Of a stretch of DNA of 64,000 nucleotides, positions 10,004 to 18,768 are shown one piece after another. The notes under the pieces were generated by a model. That model saw nothing but the letters and a program-made list of their open reading frames with translations, did no database searches and was not told the origin of the DNA. The position numbers and the translations under genes are program-made. Source of the stretch: Candidatus Avedoeria danica (GTDB taxonomy: Bacteria; Chloroflexota; Anaerolineae; Epilineales; Epilineaceae); the NCBI GenBank assembly GCA_016703025.1, contig JADJCV010000001.1, positions 62,001 through 126,000 of the forward strand. Reading direction: 5' to 3'. Position 1 is the first letter of the stretch, and each line of letters opens with the position of its first letter.

Positions 10004-10836
10004 TCCGCCTCCCCACCGCCCTCACGATCGCCGGCTCGGACTCCGGCGGCGGCGCCGGCATTCAAGCGGACCTGAAGACGTTCCAGGCGCTCGGCGTGTA
10101 CGGCGCCAGCGCGATCACGGCGCTCACCGCGCAGAACACGCTCGGCGTGCAGGGCGTCGTCGTCGTCCCGCCGGCCTTCGTCGCCCAGCAGATCGACAGC
10201 GTCCTGGACGACATCGGCGCCGACGCGGTCAAGATCGGGATGCTGGCCGACAGCGGGATCGTCGCCGCCGTCGTCGAGCGCCTCGTCGCCCACCGCGTCA
10301 CGACGCTCGTCGTCGACCCGGTGATGGTGGCCAAGGGGGGCGACGCGCTGCTCGCGCCCGAGGCGAGCGCGGCGCTGATCGCCGACCTCCTGCCGCTGGC
10401 GACCGTCGTCACGCCCAACCTGCACGAGGCCGGCGTGCTGCTCGGCCGGCTGGTACGGACGTTCGACGACATGATCGCGGCTGCGACGGCGATCCACGCG
10501 ATGGGGCCCGGCGCCGTCCTCGTGAAGGGCGGCCACACGATCGATGCCGCGGGCGATCCGAGCGAGGACAGCATCGACGTCCTCTACGACGGCCGCGACC
10601 ACCACACGTTCCGCGCCGCCCGGATCGACACGCCGAACACGCACGGCACGGGCTGTACCTACGCTGCAGCCATCGCCGCCGAGCTGGCCAAGGGCCAGCC
10701 GCTGCGCGCGGCCGTCGCCTCCGCCAAGGCCTACATCACCGAGGCGATCCGCTGCGGCGCCGGCATGCGCATCGGCGGCGGCCATGGACCGGTCGACCAC
10801 GCCTGGGCGTGGCACAGCGACGAGGAGGGACGATGA
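10000..10836 (+). CDS. thiD: Hydroxymethylpyrimidine/phosphomethylpyrimidine kinase
   Basis: The product has 278 residues, starting at GTG 10000 in a GTGA overlap with thiE. ThiD phosphorylates HMP and HMP-phosphate with ATP, supplying ThiE. It is a ribokinase-fold enzyme. The sequence shows the N-terminal substrate loop AGSDSGGGAGIQADLKT, the VDPVMVAKGGDALL segment, TPNLHEAGVL, and the anion-hole/catalytic loop NTHGTGCTYAAAIA with the conserved cysteine. The stop overlaps the aminotransferase start (ATGA). No thiC, whose product makes HMP-phosphate, is present in the window. Confidence 0.95.
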   Translation: MIRLPTALTIAGSDSGGGAGIQADLKTFQALGVYGASAITALTAQNTLGVQGVVVVPPAFVAQQIDSVLDDIGADAVKIGMLADSGIVAAVVERLVAHRVTTLVVDPVMVAKGGDALLAPEASAALIADLLPLATVVTPNLHEAGVLLGRLVRTFDDMIAAATAIHAMGPGAVLVKGGHTIDAAGDPSEDSIDVLYDGRDHHTFRAARIDTPNTHGTGCTYAAAIAAELAKGQPLRAAVASAKAYITEAIRCGAGMRIGGGHGPVDHAWAWHSDEEGR

Positions 10837-11996
10837 CCGCCGCCCGCCTCCGCCCCTTCGGCGCCAGCGTCTTCAGCACGATGACCGCGCTGGCCACCGA
10901 ACATCGTGCGATCAACCTGGCCCAAGGCTTCCCGGACTTCGACGGCCCCGACGAGCTGCTCGACGCGGCTGCCGCGGCGATGGGCGCCGGCCACAACCAG
11001 TACGCCCGCTCGGCCGGCCACCCGCGGCTCGTCCAAGCCGTCGCCGGTCGCGTGGCCCATGACTACGGGCTGCAGTACGACCCGATGACCGAGGTCGCCG
11101 TCACCGCCGGCGCCACCGAGGGCATCGCGGCCGCGATGCTCGGCCTGCTCGAGCCGGGCGACGAGGTCGTCCTGTTCGAGCCGTTCTACGACAGCTATCC
11201 GGCCGCCGTGGCGATGGCGGGCGGGGTCGTGCGTCCGTGCACGCTGCGCTTCCCGGACTTCGCGCTCGACGAGGCCGCGCTGGCGGCGTGCTTCACGGCG
11301 CGCACGAAGGCCGTCCTGCTGAACACGCCTCACAACCCGACCGGCAAGGTCTTCACGCCGGGCGAGCTGGCCGCCATCGCGCGACTGGCTGAGGCGCACG
11401 ATGCGTTCGTCGTGTCCGACGAGGTATATGAGCACCTGACGTACGACGGCGTCGCGCACGTCCCGATCGCGACGCTTCCCGGCATGCGCGACCGGACGCT
11501 CACGCTCTCGTCGCTCGGCAAGACGTACTCGCTGACGGGCTGGAAGACCGGCTGGGCGACGGGCCCGGCGCACCTCGTCGCGGGCCTGCAGGCGGCCCAC
11601 CAGTTCCTCACGTTCTGCAGCGCGACGCCGTTCCAGCAAGCGGCCGCCGTGGCGCTGGACTCGCTGCGCGACGCATTCGTCGCCGGGCTGAAGGCCGAGT
11701 ACACGGAGCGCCGTGACATGCTCGTCGGAGCGCTCCGCGATGTCGGCTTCGACGTCGCCGTCCCGAACGGTACGTACTTCGTCCTGGCCGACTACACGCG
11801 CGCTTGGTCGGGCGGTGACGACCATGCGTTTGCCCGCCACCTGACGACGACCGTCGGGGTCGCGTGCATCCCGCCGAGCGTGTTCTATGCGGACAACGTC
11901 GACGAAGGGCGGCGGCTGGCGCGATTTGCGTTCTGCAAGCGAGTGGCGACGTTGGAGGGGGCGGCGGGGCGGTTGAAGGCGGGGTTGGGGGGATGA
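10833..11996 (+). CDS. Class I/II PLP aminotransferase (methionine/glutamine transaminase K-like)
   Basis: The product has 387 residues. The ATG at 10833 overlaps the thiD stop and follows GAGGAGGGA. It is a fold-type I PLP enzyme of the YbdL/kynurenine aminotransferase III type: AINLAQGFPDFDGP near the N-terminus, AVTAGATEGIAAAM, NTPHNPTGKVF, VSDEVYEHL, and the PLP-lysine segment LSSLGKTYSLTGWKTGW. Relatives use glutamine as amino donor to regenerate methionine from its keto acid. The next gene encodes an omega-amidase-like nitrilase that would remove the alpha-ketoglutaramate by-product, so the pair looks like a methionine-salvage transamination module. The exact amino-acid specificity cannot be read from sequence alone. 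Confidence 0.87.
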   Translation: MTAARLRPFGASVFSTMTALATEHRAINLAQGFPDFDGPDELLDAAAAAMGAGHNQYARSAGHPRLVQAVAGRVAHDYGLQYDPMTEVAVTAGATEGIAAAMLGLLEPGDEVVLFEPFYDSYPAAVAMAGGVVRPCTLRFPDFALDEAALAACFTARTKAVLLNTPHNPTGKVFTPGELAAIARLAEAHDAFVVSDEVYEHLTYDGVAHVPIATLPGMRDRTLTLSSLGKTYSLTGWKTGWATGPAHLVAGLQAAHQFLTFCSATPFQQAAAVALDSLRDAFVAGLKAEYTERRDMLVGALRDVGFDVAVPNGTYFVLADYTRAWSGGDDHAFARHLTTTVGVACIPPSVFYADNVDEGRRLARFAFCKRVATLEGAAGRLKAGLGG

Positions 11997-12781
11997 TCGT
12001 CGCCGGCGTCGAGATGGACATCGCGTGGGAGGACCCGGCGGCGAACCTGGCGCGCGCCGACGCGGCCGCGGCGGCGGCGAAGGCGGCGGGCGCGTCGTTC
12101 GTCGTGCTGCCGGAGATGTTCGCCACCGGCTTCTCGATGGATGCCGAGCGGATCGCGCCGTGGGGCGGGGAGATCCGGATGGGGCTGGCCGAAATCGCCC
12201 GGCGGCACAACCTGTGGGTGTTGGGCGGTTACGCCGAGCCCGGCCCCGGCCGACCGCGCAACGCCGCCAGCGTGATCGACCCCCGTGGTGACGAGGCGCT
12301 GCGCTACCACAAGATCCACCCGTTCACGTTCGGCGGCGAGGATGCCCACTACGACGGCGGCGATGCGCTGCCCACCGCCGACATCGACGGCGTCCGCGTC
12401 ACGCCGCTCATCTGCTACGACCTCCGCTTCCCCGAGCCCTTCCGCGCCGCGGCCGATCGCACGGACCTGTTCATCGTGATCGCCAGCTGGCCCGCGGCCC
12501 GCAGCGCGCACTGGTCGACGCTGCTCGCGGCGCGGGCGATCGAGAACCAGGCGTACGTGCTGGGGGTGAACCGGATCGGCGAGGGGGGCGGGTTGGCGTA
12601 TGGGGGCGGGTCGGTGTTGCACGATCCGTGGGGGGGCGTGGCGGCGGCGGCGGGGGATCACGGGGTGGCGCGGCTCGTCGTCGGGACGGTCGACGCGGCG
12701 GTGGTGGCGGACGCGCGGGCGCGGTTCTCGGCGCTGGCGGATCGGCGGGGGGACGTGTACGCGGGCCTGCAGGGGCATTAG
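11993..12781 (+). CDS. Omega-amidase-like carbon-nitrogen hydrolase (YafV/Nit2 type)
   Basis: The product has 262 residues, with its ATG overlapping the aminotransferase stop. It belongs to the nitrilase superfamily. The Glu-Lys-Cys triad is readable: Glu in VLPEMFATGFSM, Lys in YHKIHPFTFGGE, and Cys in PLICYDLRFPEPF. The ATGFSM and HPFTFGGE segments match the YafV/Nit2 omega-amidase group, which hydrolyses alpha-ketoglutaramate to alpha-ketoglutarate and ammonia. Sitting directly after a glutamine-transaminase-like gene supports that role by context. It is the last gene of the five-gene overlapping operon starting at 8187; 75 bp separate it from the next gene. Confidence 0.88.
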   Translation: MIVAGVEMDIAWEDPAANLARADAAAAAAKAAGASFVVLPEMFATGFSMDAERIAPWGGEIRMGLAEIARRHNLWVLGGYAEPGPGRPRNAASVIDPRGDEALRYHKIHPFTFGGEDAHYDGGDALPTADIDGVRVTPLICYDLRFPEPFRAAADRTDLFIVIASWPAARSAHWSTLLAARAIENQAYVLGVNRIGEGGGLAYGGGSVLHDPWGGVAAAAGDHGVARLVVGTVDAAVVADARARFSALADRRGDVYAGLQGH

Positions 12782-12856
12782 GGTCAGAACATCGCACCTC
12801 GCGGGTTAATTCCGGCACCCACGCTTCACATCGATGCGCCACCACTGGAGCCACGG

Positions 12857-15800
12857 ATGCTGTCCCGCGCTGCAATGCCCGCCCATCGCCGACCCGTCCG
12901 TCCGTCCGCCGCCCTCGCCGCCGCCCTGCTCCTGGCCGCCGCCGCCTCGTTCGCCGCCGCGTCGATGCCCGCGCGTGCCGCCGTCGGCCCGCAGCGCACG
13001 TGGCAGCTGCCCGCGGCGACGCCGTTCGAGCCGACGGACGTTGCGATCCTGCCCGACGGCCGCCTGGCGATCGCCGACGGGCGGTCGCGAACCGTCCTGC
13101 TCTTCGACCGGGACGGAAATCGGGTGGGTGCGACGCCCCGCCTCTTCAACTGGACGCCCGTCGCCGTGTCGGGCAACGCGCTCGACGGCGCTTGGTTCGT
13201 TGCCTGGCTGTTCGATCGTGGAGGCACAGAGTCCGACCCGCTCGAGCGGCCGTCGGCCGACGAATCGCGGAACCACGGCGCCATCGAGCGGGTCGCCTCC
13301 AACGGCACGGTGTCCCGGATCACCGTGTCGTTCGATCCCAGGCAGCTCGGCCTCATCGATATCGCCGTACGGCCGCTCGATGGTCGGTTGGTGGTGCATC
13401 CGAGCGTCAACAGCGTGGATCCACAGGTGCTGGCAAGCGCGATCGTGGTGCCGGGTCCCGTCCAGCCAAGAGTCGCCGTATGGCGCAACAACTGGACGGG
13501 ATTCACGCAGGCCAACGGTCGCCCGTTCGAGGTGTACGACAGCATCAGCGAAGGTGCAGGCGCTCCGCGAGCGAACCTCCGCAAGGCGATCACGTTCACC
13601 GGCGAGGTCCCGATCGCGGTCGGCGCCGGCAGCGACCTGCGCTTCCACGTCCTGGTTCGGCCGGACGTCGGCGTGCCTGCCGCGGGCGGCGGACCGCTCG
13701 TCCGGATCATCGGCGAAGCGCTCACCGAGATCGGCGCCGTTCGCCTGGAGGACACGCCGGCCCCGCCCCCGACCCGGTGGCCGTGGGCGCTCGATGTCGG
13801 CGCCGATGGCGACTACGCGGTGTCGACGGCCCGCGAGTTCTTCGAGGTGACGCGCTACGACGCTGCGGGCCGTGTCCGTCACCGCCTGGTGGGCGGGCGC
13901 GCGAAAGAGCGGTTCGACCTCTCGGGCTGGCGGAACCCTGTCACGAGCATGCCGCGCGCCGTGGCCGTGGCCGCCGGTGACCTCGGCCTGCCCGTGGTCG
14001 TCGATCGAACGGCCGCTGGCCTGCTTGCGCTCGGCCCCACCGGAGTCGTCGTCCCGCTGCGTCAAGGCGCGCCGGCCATCGACGTCGCCACATCCGCCGG
14101 GGCCATCTTCACCGTCGACGAGCTTGGGCGCGTGCGGCGCTACGACGGCGCGGGCCAGTCGGACACGGCTTGGCCGGCCGTCATCGCCCCGGGCGGCACC
14201 CGGATCGCCGCCGCGGGCGGCCGTGTCCACGTGGCCCAGCCGATCTCCCGCACCGTCCTCGTGCTCGACGCGTCCAACGGTGCCATCGTCGCACAGCACA
14301 CGTCGCCGCGTGCAGGCGAATGGCCGGACGACATCGCCGCGACCGCGGACGGGACCCTCTACGCGATCGACGCGACGCGCAACGAGTTGGCCGTCCTGTC
14401 ACCGTCCGGCGCCGTCTCCGCCACGTGGTCCGTCGGCCTCGCCTCGGCCCCGCGCTTCGTGGCCGTCGCGGACATCCCCGGCGGCCGTATTGCGGTCGTG
14501 GCCACGGACGACGGCGCCGTGGAGCGGTACGATGCGGCCACCGGCACGCTCGTCGACCGCTGGCAGCCGTCCGATGCCGACGGCACCGCGTTCGTGCCGG
14601 GCGACGTCGCCGTCGGTCCGGACGGCACGGTCTACGTGGCGCAGACGGAGCGGGGCGCGGTGCATGCCTATCCGCCCACCCCTGTGCCGATCGAATCACC
14701 GCCCGCCGCCGCGACGCCGACGCCGGGGCCACTGTCATGCGACGTGCGCGGGACCAAGGGCGCCGCGCCGCGCCGCATCGTCCTCGGCGAAACCGTCGAC
14801 GTCTCGATCACGCTGCGCGCCGCGTGCCCCGGCGCCACCCGGTTCGAGGGTGCCGACGTGCTCCTCGTCGTCGATCGATCCGGTTCGATGGCGCGCGACG
14901 ACAAGATCGACACGGCCAAGGCGGTCGCCGTGCGCCTGGCGCGTGCGTTCGCCGGAACGCCGCACCGCGTCGGTCTGGTGACGTTCGCGGCCGAGGCGCA
15001 GCTGGACGCGCCGCTCTCGGCCGCGGGCGACGTTGCGTCGCTCCTGGCCGATGTCTCCGCCGAAGGGACGACGGACGTCTCCGCCGCCCTCGCGCTCGCC
15101 CACGCGACGCTGCGTGCCGATCGCCGGCCGAAGGCGGTGCCGATCGCCGTCGTCATCACGGACGGCCGCTCCGACACGTTGTACGACGGGGACGCGCTGG
15201 CGTCGGACGGGATCCTGCTCGCCACCGTGGCTGTCGGCATCGACGCGTCGCGGAACGATCTCTCGCAGATCGCCGCAGACACGGACCTCGCCTTCGTCGC
15301 CAGCGCGCCGGGCGCCGCAGCCGCCATCCACCGCCGCCTGCTGTCGACGATCTTCGGCACCGTCGCCGGCGACTGGACGATCGACGACGCCCTCGGCGCC
15401 CAGGTCGAGCTCGTCGAGGACAGCCCGCGCCCGGTGGCTGCCCGCAGCGACGACATGCTGCGCTGGGCGCGCCCGATCCTGCCGCCCGGCGGCATCACGC
15501 TCACCTACCGCGTCCGCCCGCTGGCCACGGGCTTGATCAACACAAACCGCTTCGCGTGGGCCAACTACACGGATGCCGACGGCGCGCGCCGCCGCCACAT
15601 CCTGCCGATCCCGGTCGTCGAGGTCATCGCGCCGACGCCAACGCCGACGCCGACACCCACACCGACGCCGACGGCCACGGCGACGCCCATCCCGCCGACG
15701 ATCTACCTCCCCCTCGCCCTCACCGAGCGCTGCCGCCCGGTGACATCGCCCGTCGACGCCGTCCTCGTCCTCGATGCCTCCAGCAGCATGCTCGAACGGA

Positions 15801-16330
15801 TCGCGGACGGCCGGACGAAGCTCGAAGCGGCCCGTACGGCGGTCGGGACGTTCCTCGACAACCTTCGACTATCCGGCAGGGATCAGGCCGCAATCGTCGC
15901 GTTCCATAGCGCGGCCGTCGTCGCTGCGCCGCTGACCGCCGACCGCGGCCGGCTCGACCGTGCCCTTGTCGCCATCGCCACGGACCGCCAGACGTGCCTG
16001 GTGTGCGGCGTCGACGCGGCGATCGGCATTCTCGACGCGGCGGGCCACCGACCCGACCGCCGGGCGCTGATCGTCCTCCTGACGGACGGCCGCTCGAACC
16101 CGCGGCCGGCCAGCGAGGCGGTGGCGCGGGCGGCGGCGGCGAAGGCGGCGGGCGTCGCGGTCTTCACGATCGGCCTGGGCAGCGACCTCGATGCCGCTGC
16201 GCTCGAGGCGATCGCGTCCTCGCCGAAGTCGTTCTACCGCACATCCGACGCCGCGTCGCTGGAAGCGATCTACCGCGACATCGCCCGCGACCTGCCGTGT
16301 CCGGCAGCGCAGTTCTGGGGGCGGCGATAG
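12857..16330 (+). CDS. Large secreted protein: propeller-like N-terminus plus two vWA domains
   Basis: The product has 1157 residues. The ATG at 12857 follows GGAG and begins a signal peptide ending near ARAAVG. Residues of about 50-630 carry strand repeats of propeller type (DVAILPDGRLAIADGR, DVAVGPDGTVYVAQT). A first vWA domain starts near residue 668 (LLVVDRSGSMARDDK, with a complete DxSxS MIDAS). A DUF11-like segment and a (PT)n spacer around residues 926-945 follow, then TIYLPLALTERC. A second vWA starts near residue 970 (LVLDASSSMLER; VLLTDGRSNP) and ends IARDLPCPAAQFWGRR. vWA domains usually bind protein partners through a metal ion. It is one of five proteins in the window with the Cys-vWA-CP module. 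Role: probably extracellular adhesion or matrix. Confidence 0.85.
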   Translation: MLSRAAMPAHRRPVRPSAALAAALLLAAAASFAAASMPARAAVGPQRTWQLPAATPFEPTDVAILPDGRLAIADGRSRTVLLFDRDGNRVGATPRLFNWTPVAVSGNALDGAWFVAWLFDRGGTESDPLERPSADESRNHGAIERVASNGTVSRITVSFDPRQLGLIDIAVRPLDGRLVVHPSVNSVDPQVLASAIVVPGPVQPRVAVWRNNWTGFTQANGRPFEVYDSISEGAGAPRANLRKAITFTGEVPIAVGAGSDLRFHVLVRPDVGVPAAGGGPLVRIIGEALTEIGAVRLEDTPAPPPTRWPWALDVGADGDYAVSTAREFFEVTRYDAAGRVRHRLVGGRAKERFDLSGWRNPVTSMPRAVAVAAGDLGLPVVVDRTAAGLLALGPTGVVVPLRQGAPAIDVATSAGAIFTVDELGRVRRYDGAGQSDTAWPAVIAPGGTRIAAAGGRVHVAQPISRTVLVLDASNGAIVAQHTSPRAGEWPDDIAATADGTLYAIDATRNELAVLSPSGAVSATWSVGLASAPRFVAVADIPGGRIAVVATDDGAVERYDAATGTLVDRWQPSDADGTAFVPGDVAVGPDGTVYVAQTERGAVHAYPPTPVPIESPPAAATPTPGPLSCDVRGTKGAAPRRIVLGETVDVSITLRAACPGATRFEGADVLLVVDRSGSMARDDKIDTAKAVAVRLARAFAGTPHRVGLVTFAAEAQLDAPLSAAGDVASLLADVSAEGTTDVSAALALAHATLRADRRPKAVPIAVVITDGRSDTLYDGDALASDGILLATVAVGIDASRNDLSQIAADTDLAFVASAPGAAAAIHRRLLSTIFGTVAGDWTIDDALGAQVELVEDSPRPVAARSDDMLRWARPILPPGGITLTYRVRPLATGLINTNRFAWANYTDADGARRRHILPIPVVEVIAPTPTPTPTPTPTPTATATPIPPTIYLPLALTERCRPVTSPVDAVLVLDASSSMLERIADGRTKLEAARTAVGTFLDNLRLSGRDQAAIVAFHSAAVVAAPLTADRGRLDRALVAIATDRQTCLVCGVDAAIGILDAAGHRPDRRALIVLLTDGRSNPRPASEAVARAAAAKAAGVAVFTIGLGSDLDAAALEAIASSPKSFYRTSDAASLEAIYRDIARDLPCPAAQFWGRR

Positions 16331-16434
16331 GGTCTGCGGGCGGCGGCAGGGCATCGTCCGCTCCGGCGAGCGCGGCCGTCGCTGGGCTATGATGACCGTC
16401 CGGCTCGCCCGCCCCGCCCACCCGGAGGTCTCCC

Positions 16435-17454
16435 ATGCCCACCCGCGTCGCCATCAACGGCCTCGGCCGCATCGGCGAGATGGTCCTGCGCCACTGGCTG
16501 CACGACGCGCGCGGCGTCGAGATCGTGGCCGTCAACGACCTCGCCCCGCTCGACCAGCTGGCCTACGCGCTGCGCTACGACTCCGTCCACCCCGCGCCGC
16601 CGCGCGACATCGCCTCGGGCGAGGGGTGGCTGCGGGCGGACGGGCACGAGATCAAGGCGCTCCAGCAGCGCGACCCGGCCCTCCTGCCGTGGGCCGACCT
16701 CGGCGTCGACGTCGTCATCGAGTCGACCGGCGCGTTCGAGGCGCGTGATGGGATGGCCAAGCACATCACGGCCGGCGCGAAGCGCGTCGTCCTGACCTCG
16801 CCCGCCAAGGACGACGGCGCGGACGTGACGATCTGCATGGGCGTCAACGAGGGCATGTACGACCCGGCGAAGCACCACCTGATCTCGAACGCCAGCTGCA
16901 CGACGAACTGCCTCGCCCCCGTCCTGCGCGCCCTCGACGAGGCGTTCGGCGTGTCGTGGGCGATGGTCTCGACCGTCCACGCCTACACCGGCTCGCAGGC
17001 CCTCGTCGACGTCGCCGCCAAGGGCCGCCGCGGCCGCGCCGCCGCGCTGAACATCGTCCCGACCTCCACCGGCGCCGCCAAGGCGATCGGCCTCGTCCTG
17101 CCACACTTGGCGGGCAAGGTCGACGGCATGGCCTACCGCGTCCCGGTGCCGGACGGCTCCGTCATCGACGTCGTCTGCCAGCTCGGGCACGATGTCGACG
17201 CCGACGCGATCAACGCCCGTTTCCACGCCGCGACCATCGACGCATCGTACCGCGGTGTCCTCGCCGTGACGGACGACGAGATCGTCTCGAGCGACATCGT
17301 CGGGCGGGACGAATCGGCGATCGTCGACCTGCCGTCGACGATGGTCATGGGCGGGACGGGGCGCGTGGCCAAGGTCGTGGCGTGGTACGACAACGAGTGG
17401 GGGTATGCGGGGCGGGTGATGGACCTTGTGCACTACATCGGAGACAACCCATGA
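16435..17454 (+). CDS. gap: Type I glyceraldehyde-3-phosphate dehydrogenase
   Basis: The product has 339 residues and normal length. GAPDH converts glyceraldehyde 3-phosphate, phosphate and NAD(P)+ to 1,3-bisphosphoglycerate. The start at 16435 follows CGGAGG. The Rossmann start VAINGLGRIGEMVLR, catalytic SNASCTTNCLAP, general-base His in STVHAYTGSQ, and the C-terminal AWYDNEWGYAGRVMDL are all present. The segment after the dinucleotide fold reads YDSVHPAPP instead of the more usual YDSxHGxF, a mild departure. The stop overlaps the start of a lipoprotein gene (ATGA), which is an odd operon partner for a glycolytic enzyme. Confidence 0.94.
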   Translation: MPTRVAINGLGRIGEMVLRHWLHDARGVEIVAVNDLAPLDQLAYALRYDSVHPAPPRDIASGEGWLRADGHEIKALQQRDPALLPWADLGVDVVIESTGAFEARDGMAKHITAGAKRVVLTSPAKDDGADVTICMGVNEGMYDPAKHHLISNASCTTNCLAPVLRALDEAFGVSWAMVSTVHAYTGSQALVDVAAKGRRGRAAALNIVPTSTGAAKAIGLVLPHLAGKVDGMAYRVPVPDGSVIDVVCQLGHDVDADAINARFHAATIDASYRGVLAVTDDEIVSSDIVGRDESAIVDLPSTMVMGGTGRVAKVVAWYDNEWGYAGRVMDLVHYIGDNP

Positions 17455-18119
17455 ACCTTGTGCGAACAGCGACCACGGGATTCGTGCTCGTCCTCGGGCT
17501 AGCGCTCGTCGCCTGTGCCCGCCCGACGGCGACACCCGACGCGGCCGCCACCGCCGCCGCGTCACTGCGCGCCACCCAGGAGTACGCCCACGGCGCGCTC
17601 ATCCAAACGCCGACGCCGACGACCGGCCCTGAGGCCGCCGCCACTGGCCGCGCGCTTCCGCGCGATCCAACCGCTGAGGAGATGCACGACGGTGAGCACT
17701 TCACCTTCGTGCGGGCCGCGATGCCGGGCTCGCCGGCCATGCTCGTCGTGAACCCGGCCGTGATGTTCGGCGGCGACGAAGCGGACGCGGCGTCGATCGC
17801 GGACGGCCACACGACCGAACGGCACTCCTTGATGAGCCCCTTCTACATCCGCGACCTCGACGCGGCGACGGTGACACTTCCCGTTTCACCGACGGCCGCT
17901 GTCGAACTCGTCGCGTGGGCGGCGGACGGGGGGATCAGCGAGAACCCGATGAACTCGAGCGTCGAAACGTTCATGGGATGGTTTTGGGGCACACCGATTC
18001 CAGGTGCGCCGATCTTCACCACGGACAGGACGTGGATGCTTGAGACAGGTGGTCCCCCGATGTACATCACGACCGCGAACGGAATCATCGTTCGGATCGT
18101 CGAGCAATATCTGCCGTAG
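17451..18119 (+). CDS. Putative lipoprotein of unknown function
   Basis: The product has 222 residues; the ATG at 17451 overlaps the gap stop. A lipoprotein signal is clear: MNLVRTATTGFVLVLGLALV followed by AC, giving lipobox LVAC with Cys at about position 22. The mature part is preceded by a Thr/Pro/Ala-rich tether, so the protein should be anchored on the outer face of the cytoplasmic membrane. I recognise no domain in the remaining 160 or so residues, which include FTFVRAAMPGSPAMLVVNPA and TFMGWFWGTPIPG. It ends with a run of hydrophobic strands (GIIVRIVEQYLP). Confidence 0.75.
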   Translation: MNLVRTATTGFVLVLGLALVACARPTATPDAAATAAASLRATQEYAHGALIQTPTPTTGPEAAATGRALPRDPTAEEMHDGEHFTFVRAAMPGSPAMLVVNPAVMFGGDEADAASIADGHTTERHSLMSPFYIRDLDAATVTLPVSPTAAVELVAWAADGGISENPMNSSVETFMGWFWGTPIPGAPIFTTDRTWMLETGGPPMYITTANGIIVRIVEQYLP

Positions 18120-18160
18120 GGACGTTCGTGTGGGCCGTGGGTCGGTGTTGGAGGGCGGCC

Positions 18161-18190
18161 TACGGGGCAGGCACGGGGACCTGCCCCTAC
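18161..18190. repeat. Palindromic intergenic repeat at convergent gene ends
   Basis: GGGGCAGG at 18164-18171 pairs with CCTGCCCC at 18180-18187, flanked by TAC/GTAG-like ends. It lies between the convergent lipoprotein and ogt genes and covers the ogt stop codon (18189-18187). It resembles the TAGGGGC...GCCCCTA elements at 36333-36392 and 39971-40063. A bidirectional terminator or dispersed REP-like element is possible. Confidence 0.5.
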
Positions 18191-18768
18191 GGGAACAAAT
18201 CCAACGACGGTTGGCCGTGTTCCATCGCCAACAACCCGCGCTTGCGGTCCAACCCCGCCGCGTACCCCACCAACGACCCATCCGCCCCGATCACCCGATG
18301 GCACGGAATGACGACGGCGATCGGATTGCGCGCGTTCGCGGCGCCGACCGCACGGGCGGCGTCGGGGGGCTGGCCGATCGCGGCGGCGACGGCCCCGTAA
18401 GACGTCGTGCGGCCGTACGGGATCGTCGTCAGGTGCGCCCAGACGCGGCGCTCGAAGTCCGTCCCGTGAGGAGCGACCGGCACGTCGAACGACACCGGGC
18501 GGCCGGCGAAGTAGTCCGCCAGCTGGGCGACGGCGCGGGCAAGCACGGGGTGAACGTCGGCGTCGCCCACGGGGCCGGCATTGGCCGCCGAGTCGACGTC
18601 GGCGACCGCGTGCCCGCCGCCACCCGCGTCGTCGACGAAGTCCGCGCGCACGAGCCGGCCTTCCTCGTCGACGGTGACGCGGAACGGGCCGAACGGCGAC
18701 GGGAGCACCGCCTCACGCGCGCCGGCGGACAGCGTCGACGCCGGGGCGGAGTCCGCTGCGCCGCTCAC
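18187..18768 (-). CDS. ogt: Methylated-DNA-[protein]-cysteine S-methyltransferase
   Basis: The product has 193 residues from a GTG at 18768 that overlaps the stop of the MEMO-family gene (GTGA); an ATG at 18801 is an alternative. The enzyme removes O6-alkyl groups from guanine in DNA onto its own cysteine. The C-terminal DNA-binding/catalytic domain is complete: FERRVWAHLTTIPYGRTTSY, GAVAAAIGQPPDAARAVGAA, the active-site IPCHRVIGADGSLVGY, then LDRKRGLLAME. The N-terminal ribonuclease-like domain is short and Ala/Val-rich, as in many Ogt proteins. The final residues DLFP and the stop fall inside a palindromic repeat. Confidence 0.92.
   Translation of the reverse strand: MSGAADSAPASTLSAGAREAVLPSPFGPFRVTVDEEGRLVRADFVDDAGGGGHAVADVDSAANAGPVGDADVHPVLARAVAQLADYFAGRPVSFDVPVAPHGTDFERRVWAHLTTIPYGRTTSYGAVAAAIGQPPDAARAVGAANARNPIAVVIPCHRVIGADGSLVGYAAGLDRKRGLLAMEHGQPSLDLFP

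Noticed and set aside
15638..15710. LPXTG sortase signal in the vWA proteins
   Set aside because: The LP motif is not followed by T-G, a membrane helix and a basic tail, and in these proteins it is internal rather than terminal.
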